Assembly (NCBI GenBank): GCA_963767285.1
Contig: CAVYDJ010000004.1
Location: forward strand, 434,001 to 498,000
Origin: WHSW01 sp963767285
GTDB lineage: Bacteria; Actinomycetota; Thermoleophilia; Solirubrobacterales; 70-9
DNA: 64,000 nucleotides
Reading direction: 5' to 3'
This document shows, one piece after another, positions 30,144 to 37,708 of this stretch. The notes under the pieces were generated by a model. The model saw only the letters and a list, made by a program, of their open reading frames with translations. It ran no database searches and was not told the DNA's origin. Both the position numbers and the translations under genes were made by a program. The first letter of the stretch is position 1, and each line of letters starts with the position of its first letter.

Positions 30144-32405
30144 ATGCTCGCGGGCATGGATGCTCGTCGGGTCATCACCGTCCTGATCGCCGTCGTCGCC
30201 TGTGGCGCCTACGCCACGCCCGCGATCGCCGAGGAGATCGTCGCCAACGACAACGACTTGGGCCCAGGCAGCCTGCGCGCCGCGATCGCGGCAGCGGATC
30301 CGGGCGAGACCGTCACGATTCCCTCGGGCATCGGCGACGACACGATCACGCTCGCCAGCGAGCTGGTCGTCGACAAGTCGATGACCATCAACGGCGCCGG
30401 CATGGGGACGACCTCGGTGAGCGGGAACAACGCCACCCGCGTCTTCCATGTCATCGCGCCGGCGGCGTCGGTGACGATCTCCGGGCTGACCGTGACCGGA
30501 GGCAACACGGCCAGCACCCCGGGCGGCGGTGGCATCCTCGTCCAGTCGGGATCGCTCACGCTGACCAATGGCGCCGTCACCGGCAACACCGTCAACGTCT
30601 CGATGGGAGCGACGCCTTCGGGCGGAGGCGGCGGGATCAATAATGCCTCCGGAACCACGACCCTGAACTCGAGCTCGGTGAGCAACAACACCGCCACGGT
30701 CGCCAGCACGACTGGCTGTTGTCAAGGCGGCGGTGGGATCTTCAGCAAGGGCGGCGCCGTCGCGATCAACGGAGGCAGTCAGCTGAACGGCAACACCCTG
30801 ATCGTCAACGGCCCGAGCGTCGACGTCGGCAGCGCCTGCTGCAACGGCGGCGGCGGGATCTACCTGAGCGCCAACGCCCCGCTCTCGATCGCCGACAGCA
30901 CCCTGACCGGCAACTCGGCGACGATCACGGGCCAGTCCTGCTGTCACGGCGGCGGGGCGATCAGCTTCGACAGCAACAACGTGCTGACGGTCGACGACAG
31001 CGCGATCACGAACAACACAGCGACGGTCAACGGCGCCGCCGGCACATCCCCGAGCGACTCCCACTGCTGCTCCGGCGGGGGCGGAATCCTGTCCAACCGA
31101 GCGACCATCGGCGACAGCACGATTGCGCAGAACACGACGAGCGTGACCGCGGGCGATTGTTGTCACGGCGGCGGCGGAGTGCGCGTATCCGTCTCGTCGG
31201 GGCTGGGGACGCTCTCGCAAACGGCGATCAGCGGCAACACCGCGACGGTGAGCAGCACCGGGGTGGCCAGCGGTGGCGGCGGGATCTGGGTGAGCAGCTT
31301 TGGCAACCCGACGCCCGGGGCGTTCACGACGACCGGGGTGCTCGTCAACGCAAACCAGGCGAACGTGGCCGGCGGCCTGACACGCTCCGGGGGCGGCGGC
31401 ATCTTCGACGCGACCGGCAACGACAACGCCTACGTCAACACGACGATCACCGGCAACTCGACCAATGCCGCCGGCGCCGAGCGGGGCGGCGGCGGGCTCT
31501 ATCTCTCCAACAACACCGGGGCCCCGGCAGCCGCCGTGACCCTGGCGAACGCAACCGTGGCGGACAACAGCGCTGCCGCCGGCTTCGGCGGCGGCATCTT
31601 CACGCGGGCGCCGGACGTGCGGATGAAGAACTCGATCGTGGCGATGAACTCAGCCGGGACCGGCGCCGATTGCGCGCTTGGCGCCGATGGCGCCTACCTG
31701 TCCCTCGGCTACAACCTCGGGAGCACACCCGGCACGTGCTCGCTGTCGGGCACCGGCGACCAGGTCGTGGCGGCGGCGGCGCTCGGCCTGCTGCCGCTCG
31801 CCGCCAACGGTGGCCCGACCCAGACCCGCGCGCTCGCCGACACCAGCCCGGCAATCGGCGCGGGCAACCCGGCCGGCTGCACGAATCAGACGGGGGCGCC
31901 GCTGACCACCGACCAGCGCGGCCAGCCGCGCCCGAACCCCGCGGGCAGCAACTGCGACATCGGCGCCTTCGAGTCCACGCTCGCCACGCCCCAGATCGAT
32001 CCCGGACCTGTGGACCCCGGACCCGTCGACCCGGGTCCCGTCGATCCCGGTCCGAGTACGCCCGTCCAACCGGACAACAGGTTCACGTTCGGGAAGCTGA
32101 CCCTGAACAAGAAGAAGGGCACCGCGACGCTGGCGGTCACGGTGCCGGGGCCCGGCAACCTGGTGCTCGGCGGCAAGGACATCAAGCCCCAGCGGCCGGC
32201 CGCCGCGGCGCGTCGTTCGGCGATGAAGCCGGTCACCGCCGCGGGGGAAACGACGCTGACGATCAAGGCGAAGGGCAAGGCGAAGAAGAAGCTGAAGAAG
32301 AAGGGCAAGGCGAAGCTCACGGCGACCGTGACCTTCACGCCGACCGGCGGGACGCCGAACGCTCAGACCAAGAAGCTCAAGCTGAAGCGCAAGCGGAAGA
32401 ACTAG
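30144..32405 (+). CDS. Secreted right-handed beta-helix protein with repeated CC-x-GGGG motifs
   Basis: 753 residues from ATG 30144 (a second ATG at 30156 is equally possible). A signal peptide ending near 'AYATPAIAEE' precedes a long Gly/Asn/Ser/Thr-rich beta-helix of the PbpA/choice-of-anchor-Q type. At least five turns carry vicinal cysteines before a glycine run: GCCQGGGG, ACCNGGGG, SCCHGGGA, HCCSGGGG, DCCHGGGG. After ~615 comes a PGPVDPGPVD linker, then a C-terminal domain ending in a very lysine-rich tail (KKKLKKKGKAKL, KLKLKRKRKN). It is most likely a cell-surface or secreted protein; function unknown. Confidence 0.85.
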   Translation: MLAGMDARRVITVLIAVVACGAYATPAIAEEIVANDNDLGPGSLRAAIAAADPGETVTIPSGIGDDTITLASELVVDKSMTINGAGMGTTSVSGNNATRVFHVIAPAASVTISGLTVTGGNTASTPGGGGILVQSGSLTLTNGAVTGNTVNVSMGATPSGGGGGINNASGTTTLNSSSVSNNTATVASTTGCCQGGGGIFSKGGAVAINGGSQLNGNTLIVNGPSVDVGSACCNGGGGIYLSANAPLSIADSTLTGNSATITGQSCCHGGGAISFDSNNVLTVDDSAITNNTATVNGAAGTSPSDSHCCSGGGGILSNRATIGDSTIAQNTTSVTAGDCCHGGGGVRVSVSSGLGTLSQTAISGNTATVSSTGVASGGGGIWVSSFGNPTPGAFTTTGVLVNANQANVAGGLTRSGGGGIFDATGNDNAYVNTTITGNSTNAAGAERGGGGLYLSNNTGAPAAAVTLANATVADNSAAAGFGGGIFTRAPDVRMKNSIVAMNSAGTGADCALGADGAYLSLGYNLGSTPGTCSLSGTGDQVVAAAALGLLPLAANGGPTQTRALADTSPAIGAGNPAGCTNQTGAPLTTDQRGQPRPNPAGSNCDIGAFESTLATPQIDPGPVDPGPVDPGPVDPGPSTPVQPDNRFTFGKLTLNKKKGTATLAVTVPGPGNLVLGGKDIKPQRPAAAARRSAMKPVTAAGETTLTIKAKGKAKKKLKKKGKAKLTATVTFTPTGGTPNAQTKKLKLKRKRKN

Positions 32406-32444
32406 CCGCTCGCTCGCGAGGACGCGACCCGTATCCTCGCTCGG

Positions 32445-33434
32445 GTGGAGCCGCTTCGCGACGCGCACGGCCGGGCGATCACAGACCTGCGGGTCTCGGT
32501 CACCGACCGCTGCAACTTCCGCTGTCGCTACTGCATGCCCGCCGAGGGGATGAAGTGGCTGGGCCGCGACCAGATCCTCACCTTCGAGGAGATCGAGCGG
32601 CTCGTGCGAGTGCTCGCACGGCTCGGGATCACCGATGTGCGGCTGACCGGGGGCGAGCCGCTCGCCCGGCGCGACTTTCCGCGCCTCGTCGCGATGCTCC
32701 GCCGCATCGAAGGCATCCGCGACCTCTCGGTGACCACCAATGGCTACCTGCTCGAGCGCGACGCCGCGGCGCTCGTCGAGGCCGGCATCGACCGCGTCAA
32801 CGTCTCGATCGACTCGCTGGCCCGCGACCGCTTCCACGAGATCACCCGCCGCGACGCCCTGCCGCAGGTTCTGCGCGGGCTGGAGGCGATCGCCGCCTTC
32901 GACCGCGTCCGCCCGATCAAGGTCAACGCGGTTGCGATGCGCGACTTCACCGAGCACGAGGCGCTCAGCTTCGCCGGGCTCGCCCGCTCGACCGACTACC
33001 AGGTGCGGTTCATCGAGTTCATGCCGCTCGACGGCGACCGCGCGTGGAGCCCCGATCAGGTGCTGACCGGCGCGGAGGTCCGCGACGCGATCGACGCCGT
33101 GTACCCGCTCGAGGCGCTACCGCGCGAGCCGCACGCCACGGCCCGCGTCTACCGCTTCGCCGACGGCGAGGGGGAGATCGGGTTCATCAACCCGGTCTCC
33201 GAGCCGTTCTGCGCCGACTGCAACCGGATCCGCATGACCGCCGAGGGCGAGCTTCGCACCTGCCTGTTCTCGATCCGCGAAACCGACCTGCGCGAGCCGC
33301 TGCGCGCGGGCGCCACGGACGACGAGCTGGAGCGGGTCGTCCGCGACGCCGTCTGGCGCAAGGAGCTCAAGCATCACGTCAACGAGCCGGGCTTCGTGCC
33401 GCCGCCTCGGACGATGAGCGCGATCGGCGGCTAG
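32445..33434 (+). CDS. moaA: GTP 3',8-cyclase MoaA (radical SAM)
   Basis: 329 residues from GTG 32445. Radical-SAM cluster motif CNFRCRYC with C23, C27 and C30, 'LTGGEPLARRDF' SAM-binding, and the second [4Fe-4S] site at the C-terminal part 'FCADCNRIRMTAEGELRTC'. It makes the first intermediate of molybdopterin synthesis from GTP. The short C-terminus lacks the extra 'GG' motif ending in most MoaA proteins: the last residues are 'MSAIGG', so the Gly-Gly end is actually present. It is about 1 kb from modABC. Confidence 0.95.
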   Translation: MEPLRDAHGRAITDLRVSVTDRCNFRCRYCMPAEGMKWLGRDQILTFEEIERLVRVLARLGITDVRLTGGEPLARRDFPRLVAMLRRIEGIRDLSVTTNGYLLERDAAALVEAGIDRVNVSIDSLARDRFHEITRRDALPQVLRGLEAIAAFDRVRPIKVNAVAMRDFTEHEALSFAGLARSTDYQVRFIEFMPLDGDRAWSPDQVLTGAEVRDAIDAVYPLEALPREPHATARVYRFADGEGEIGFINPVSEPFCADCNRIRMTAEGELRTCLFSIRETDLREPLRAGATDDELERVVRDAVWRKELKHHVNEPGFVPPPRTMSAIGG

Positions 33435-33440
33435 CGCGTC

Positions 33441-34349
33441 TCAGACCGGCCCGGTGCCCACCGGCGTGCCACGGAAGCAGCCGACGGTGTAGGGGAACTC
33501 GCGGGTTGCCTCGTAGTGGTAGATCCGCACCGTCTCGCCGTCGAGCTTCACCTTGCCCGTGTGGCCGTGGCAGGCGTCGAGGTCCGAGTTCTCGAGCCGG
33601 TCGCCGTCCTTGTGGTCGCGGCCGTTGAAGATCGGGAAGCCGTCGAGCGCGAACCCGACCAGCTTCGACTTGCTCGACTTCGACTGGGTCAGGCAGCTGG
33701 GCAGCGAGTGGTAGTGGTACATGCCGCTCATCTGCGGGTGCCCGCCGCACGCGTCCTGGACCTCCCACGCGACCGCGTCGCGGTTGGCCGCGTCGAGGCC
33801 GTCGAAGATCACGACCCCGTTGCGCGCGATTCCGATCTGGCCGCTGATGCAGGTTGCGCTCCCGGTCTTCTGCGGGGAGGCGTCGAGCGCATAGCTGAGC
33901 GATTGCGCCCGGATCGAGTTCGGGTTGCGGTCGTACTGGTACGCGTCGTCGGAGGATGCGATCGGGAAGTTGCCGGTCGTCCCGTTGACGGGCAGGTCGG
34001 TGGAGCTGATCGTCCGCACGTCGCCCGAGAGGTCGGCGCTGTAGCTCGCCTCCGGCCAGCTGACGGCGCCGTCCACCGTCGCCTTCCCGGTCAGGTCGAA
34101 GGTGCCGTCGCCGTTGAACCACGGGCCCTGGCTCGAGGCGCCGCCGCCGTTGCCGCCCGCGCCGCAGCGATAGACGTAGCCGCGCTGGGCGCCGGTCGTC
34201 GTGACCTTGCCGTCGCCGACCGGCAGCGAGTGCACGCTGACCTTCGACGAGCTCGACCCCACTGCGAGGGCCGTGACCCCGGCGAAGCCGACCAGCATCA
34301 GCGTCGACGCCAGTACCGCGACCACTGAATCGCGCGTTCCCATCCTCAT
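33441..34349 (-). CDS. Secreted YHYH-domain protein
   Basis: 302 residues from ATG 34349 (a second ATG is two codons in, and a longer frame starts at 34379). N-terminal membrane/signal segment 'VVAVLASTLMLVGFAGVTALAVG', a Gly/Ser-rich stretch, then the YHYH signature in 'SGMYHYHSLPSCL' and 'GFALDGFPIFNGRDHKDG', with more His/Tyr near 'IYHYEATREFPYTVGCFRG'. YHYH proteins are exported and of unknown function; the His clusters suggest metal binding. It lies convergent to moaA. Confidence 0.85.
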   Translation of the reverse strand: MRMGTRDSVVAVLASTLMLVGFAGVTALAVGSSSSKVSVHSLPVGDGKVTTTGAQRGYVYRCGAGGNGGGASSQGPWFNGDGTFDLTGKATVDGAVSWPEASYSADLSGDVRTISSTDLPVNGTTGNFPIASSDDAYQYDRNPNSIRAQSLSYALDASPQKTGSATCISGQIGIARNGVVIFDGLDAANRDAVAWEVQDACGGHPQMSGMYHYHSLPSCLTQSKSSKSKLVGFALDGFPIFNGRDHKDGDRLENSDLDACHGHTGKVKLDGETVRIYHYEATREFPYTVGCFRGTPVGTGPV

Positions 34350-34413
34350 CGCGTGACCTCCGTGTCGTTTGTAGTGCATGAGGAACCTGCGCCAGAGGGA
34401 ATTATCACGCCGT

Positions 34414-35478
34414 TCAACGTTCGACGAGGCGGGTCGCGGTCGCCTTCCAGGTCGCGACGACCCGAACGCCGAGCGCGAGGCCGAGGCGGGCGACCGAGCC
34501 GGCGGTCACCTCGGCGACCAGCGGCTGCGAGGCGAGCAGTCCGACCCGGGTCCGGTTCCCGACCTCGGTCAGCGAGACGACCTCGGCATCGAGCCGGTTG
34601 AGCGCCGATCCGTGGGCGGCGGTGCCCGCGGGCTCGAGCGTGATCTCCCACGGGTAGACGGCTGCTCCGACCCGTCCCTCAGCTGCATCCGTGCTCACGA
34701 TCGCCCCGCCGCCGTCGAGCTCGATCCGCGTCGCCCCGGTGGGGCCGCTGCGGGCGGTCCCGAGCAGGACCGAGGCGCCGGCGAAGTCGGCGACGAACGC
34801 CGAGACGGGCCGGGCGCTGAGCTCGCCCGCCGTGCCGCGCTGCACGATCCGGCCGCGATCGATCACCGCGATCTCGTCGGCGAGCAGCGCGGCCTGGGCG
34901 AAGTCGTGGGTGACGAGCACGGCCGGCGTCTCCGTGCGCGCCAGCGTCGCCGCCAGCTCGCGGGCTGCCGCGGCGGCGGTCCGCGAGTCGAGCGCCGAGA
35001 GCGGCTCGTCGAGCAGCAGCAGGCCGGGCTCGCGGGCCAGCGCCCGGGCGAGCGCGACGCGCTGGCGCTCGCCGCCGGAGAGCTTCGCCGGGGGCGCCGC
35101 GGCGAGCTCTGCGATCCCGAGCGCCGCGAGCGCCGCCCGCGCCCGCGGCCGGCGCTCGCTGCGCGGGAGGCCGGCGAGGCCGAAGGCGACGTTGCGCTCG
35201 GCGCTCAGGTGCGGAAAGAGGGCGTAGTCCTGGAACAGGAAGCCGCAGTTGCGCTGCTCGGGGGGCCGGTCGATCCCGGCATCGACGTCGAGCCAGGTCT
35301 CGTCGCCGAGGACCACGCGGCCGGCGTCGGGCTGATGCAGTCCGGCGATCGTCCGCAGGACGGTGCTCTTGCCGGCCCCCGAGGGCCCGACCAGCGCCAG
35401 GCACCGTCCCTTCGCCACGCCGAGCTCGACGGCCAGCTCGAACTCGCGCAGCTCCGTTTCGATCCACACCGATAGCAC
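34414..35478 (-). CDS. modC: Molybdate ABC transporter ATP-binding protein
   Basis: 354 residues. Walker A 'GPSGAGKST', ABC signature 'LSGGERQRVALARALA', Walker B 'LLLLDEPLSALD', H-loop 'VTHDFAQA'. The C-terminal ~70 residues form a TOBE/Mop-like domain ('LNRLDAEVVSLTEVGNRTRVGL'), the usual molybdate-binding region of ModC. It follows modB by 13 bases in the order modA-modB-modC. It powers molybdate (possibly tungstate) uptake for the molybdoenzymes in this window. Confidence 0.92.
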   Translation of the reverse strand: MLSVWIETELREFELAVELGVAKGRCLALVGPSGAGKSTVLRTIAGLHQPDAGRVVLGDETWLDVDAGIDRPPEQRNCGFLFQDYALFPHLSAERNVAFGLAGLPRSERRPRARAALAALGIAELAAAPPAKLSGGERQRVALARALAREPGLLLLDEPLSALDSRTAAAAARELAATLARTETPAVLVTHDFAQAALLADEIAVIDRGRIVQRGTAGELSARPVSAFVADFAGASVLLGTARSGPTGATRIELDGGGAIVSTDAAEGRVGAAVYPWEITLEPAGTAAHGSALNRLDAEVVSLTEVGNRTRVGLLASQPLVAEVTAGSVARLGLALGVRVVATWKATATRLVER

Positions 35479-35491
35479 GGCGACCCTGGAC

Positions 35492-36295
35492 CTACGCCTG
35501 CGCGCCGCCGAGCAGCGGCGTGCGCGTCAGCAGTTTCACCGTCAGCAGGATCGCCGCCGACGCCGCGACGAGGACCGCCGACAGCGCGAGGGCCGCGGGG
35601 AAGTCGGTCGAGAACTGAGCGAAGATCGCCAGCGGCGCGGTCTGGGTGATCCCCTGGAACGAGCCCGCAAACATCAGCGTCGCGCCGAACTCGCCCAGGG
35701 CTCGGCCCCAGGCGAGCGCGACGCCGGCGGCGATCCCGGGCCCGGCGCAGGGGATGGCCACCCGCCAGAACGCTCGCGCCTCGCCGGCCCCGAGCGTGCG
35801 GGCCGCGTCGATCAGCCGCGGATCGACCGCGGCGAACGCCTCCTGGGCCTGGCGCAGGTAGAAGGGCGCGGCGACGAAGATCAGGGCGACGATCACCCCG
35901 GCCGTCTGCAGGACCAGCTCGATGCCGGCGTCGTCCAGCCAGGAGCCGAAGATCCCGTGCGGCCCCAAGGCCGCCAACAGCGCGATCCCGGCGACCGCCG
36001 GCGGCAGCACCAGCGGCAGCTCGATCGCGGTCGTCACCAGCGCCTTGCCGCGGAACTCCCTGGTGGCCAGCAGGTACGCGGCCGGGGTGCCGACGACGAT
36101 GATCACGCCCAGCGCCGCGAGGGTGGTCTTGAGGCTGAGCCACAGCGCGTCCCGCGATGACTGCTCCCCGAGGCTGTCGACCAGGTCACCTGGCGGCGTG
36201 TTCGCGAAGATCGCGACCACCGGAAGGACCAGGAACAGCAGCGTGACGGTGAGCGCCGCGGTCAGGACGACGACGAAGAGCCCGCGCCGCCTCAC
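35492..36295 (-). CDS. modB: Molybdate ABC transporter permease
   Basis: 267 residues from GTG 36295, overlapping the modA stop. Five to six membrane helices with the binding-protein-dependent loop 'GAGEARAFWRVAIPCAGPGI...AWGRALGEFGAT' (EAA motif region), typical for ModB. It forms the membrane channel of ModABC. Confidence 0.92.
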   Translation of the reverse strand: MRRRGLFVVVLTAALTVTLLFLVLPVVAIFANTPPGDLVDSLGEQSSRDALWLSLKTTLAALGVIIVVGTPAAYLLATREFRGKALVTTAIELPLVLPPAVAGIALLAALGPHGIFGSWLDDAGIELVLQTAGVIVALIFVAAPFYLRQAQEAFAAVDPRLIDAARTLGAGEARAFWRVAIPCAGPGIAAGVALAWGRALGEFGATLMFAGSFQGITQTAPLAIFAQFSTDFPAALALSAVLVAASAAILLTVKLLTRTPLLGGAQA

Positions 36296-37032
36296 TTCGG
36301 CGGCGGCCCGAATCCCGCGTCGGCCAGCGCGTCCGCTCCCTCGCCGTCGAGTAGGCCGTCGATGAACTCCTGTGCCCCCTCGGGGTTCTCGGCGCCCTCG
36401 ACCACCGCGGCGCCGTAGGCCACCTCGGGCTGCAGCTCGGCCGGCAGCCTGATCGCCGTCAGCGCGCCGTCGGTGGCGACGACGTCGGTGACGTAGACGA
36501 AGCCGGCGTCGACCGCGCCCTGTGTGAGCTTGCCGACGATCCCCGCGACATCGGGCTCCAGCGAGCGGACGTTGGCGAGGATCGCCTCGGCTTCGGAATC
36601 CGGGAGCCCGGCGAGCACCTGGCGCGTGTAGTCACCGACCGGGACCCCCTCGTCGCCGATCGCCAGCGCGAGCCCGCCGCCGGCCAGGTCGTCGAGGGAG
36701 CCGATCTCCGAGCCCTCCGGCACCGCGAGCACCAGCGTGTTGGTGGCGAAGGCGACCGGCTCCGCCACCAGCCCCTCCTCGAACAGATCCTCGGGCAGCG
36801 AGGTGTTGGCCGCGGCGTAGACGTCCGGCTTCACACCCTGGCGGATCTGCGCGGCGAGATCGTCGGAGCCGGCGAACGACTGCTTCGCATCGATCCCGGC
36901 CGCGTCGGTGTAGGCGGTGAAGGCGGGCTCCAGGGAGGAGGCGGCGGCGACGACGACCTCGCCGTCCTCGGCGTCGTCGCCACAGCCGGCCGCGAAGAGG
37001 ATGCCCAGCATCAGCGCGACGCCGGCCCTCAC
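36292..37032 (-). CDS. modA: Molybdate-binding lipoprotein
   Basis: 246 residues from GTG 37032 (GTGA overlap with the regulator gene). Lipobox 'LFAAGC' with the lipidated Cys near residue 17, then a type-2 periplasmic-binding fold: 'VVVAAASSLEPAF', 'FAGSDDLAAQIRQG', 'FATNTLVLAVP', 'VYVTDVVA'. It delivers molybdate to ModB. Lipid anchoring is the usual solution in Gram-positive cells. Confidence 0.92.
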   Translation of the reverse strand: MRAGVALMLGILFAAGCGDDAEDGEVVVAAASSLEPAFTAYTDAAGIDAKQSFAGSDDLAAQIRQGVKPDVYAAANTSLPEDLFEEGLVAEPVAFATNTLVLAVPEGSEIGSLDDLAGGGLALAIGDEGVPVGDYTRQVLAGLPDSEAEAILANVRSLEPDVAGIVGKLTQGAVDAGFVYVTDVVATDGALTAIRLPAELQPEVAYGAAVVEGAENPEGAQEFIDGLLDGEGADALADAGFGPPPK

Positions 37033-37415
37033 CGGCTGCGCTCGACCATCACCGAGGTGGCCTTCACCATCGCCGTCGCCTCGACGCCCTCCGCGAGCCC
37101 GAGCTCCTCGACCGCGTCGCGGGTGATTGCGGCCGTCACCCGGTGGGGCCCGGCCTGGATCTCGACCAGCGCCATCACGCCGTCGACCTCGACCGACGTG
37201 ACGACGCCCGGAAACCGATTGCGGGTCGAGAGCGTGTCGCCGGCCTGGTGGCGCTCCGGCCGCGAGCTCAGCCGTTCGATCTCGGCCGCGGGGACGCGCC
37301 TGCGGTTACGCTCGTCGCGGACGGTGCGGATCTTGCCGGCCTTGTCCCAGCGGCGCAGGGTGTCGACGCTGACGCTCAGCGCACGGGCCGCTTCGCCAAG
37401 GGCGAGATCCGCCAT
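37029..37415 (-). CDS. HTH-TOBE (molybdenum-binding) regulator of the mod operon
   Basis: 128 residues. An N-terminal MerR/excisionase-type helix-turn-helix ('LGEAARALSVSVDTLRRWDKAG') is joined to one C-terminal TOBE/Mop domain ('NRFPGVVTSVEVDGVMALVEI' to 'VKATSVMVE'). The layout is that of single-TOBE molybdate-responsive regulators found with modABC in Actinomycetota, a ModE substitute. It is the first gene of the mod operon and overlaps modA by GTGA. A nearby inverted repeat (37419-37435) may be its operator. Confidence 0.85.
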   Translation of the reverse strand: MADLALGEAARALSVSVDTLRRWDKAGKIRTVRDERNRRRVPAAEIERLSSRPERHQAGDTLSTRNRFPGVVTSVEVDGVMALVEIQAGPHRVTAAITRDAVEELGLAEGVEATAMVKATSVMVERSR

Positions 37416-37418
37416 CTA

Positions 37419-37435
37419 CCTAAGCATTACATAGG
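37419..37435. promoter_or_regulatory. Possible operator between the mod operon and the DUF6457-oxidoreductase genes
   Basis: A 17-base imperfect palindrome with outer half-sites CCTA and TAGG (six of eight positions pair) lies in a 42-base A/T-rich divergent gap. It is 4 bases upstream of the regulator's start codon and 23 bases before the DUF6457 gene. Binding by the HTH-TOBE protein is plausible but not shown. Confidence 0.35.
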
Positions 37436-37457
37436 CAAACGAGGAGGACACTTCGAG

Positions 37458-37691
37458 ATGAACGCCCGCGAGTGGGTCGACGCCTTCGCCGCCGAGATCG
37501 GCGCCGACCCGCCGACCGACCAGGAGCTCAAGCAGGTGCTGGACCTGGCGGCGACCGCCGCGCACGACTCGGAGCGGATCGCCGCTCCGGTCGCGTGCTG
37601 GCTCGGCGGCACGGTGGGCGCCTCGCTCGAGGAACTGCAGGCGGCGGCAAAGCGCGTGGCTGGTTCCTCCGCAGCCGACGACGCGACCTGA
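37458..37691 (+). CDS. DUF6457-like small protein
   Basis: 77 residues, ATG 37458 with a GAGGAGG ribosome site. Helical, opens 'MNAREWVDAFAAEIGADPP', ends 'SLEELQAAAKRVAG'. It resembles DUF6457, a domain often encoded beside or fused to MobA in Actinomycetota. It is followed 17 bases later by a molybdopterin oxidoreductase gene, and lies opposite the mod operon. Function is unknown. Confidence 0.65.
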   Translation: MNAREWVDAFAAEIGADPPTDQELKQVLDLAATAAHDSERIAAPVACWLGGTVGASLEELQAAAKRVAGSSAADDAT

Positions 37692-37708
37692 GACAATCGC
37701 GATCGGCC

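Noticed and set aside
30530..31200. CRISPR-like regular repeats in the GGGG-rich region
   Set aside because: The repetition is in the protein turns of the beta-helix; DNA units are not identical and have no spacer pattern.
29661..31220. A 519-codon open frame on the reverse strand across the beta-helix gene
   Set aside because: Only its last 128 codons have membrane-protein character and a ribosome site; the rest is an antisense shadow of the GC-rich repeat gene.
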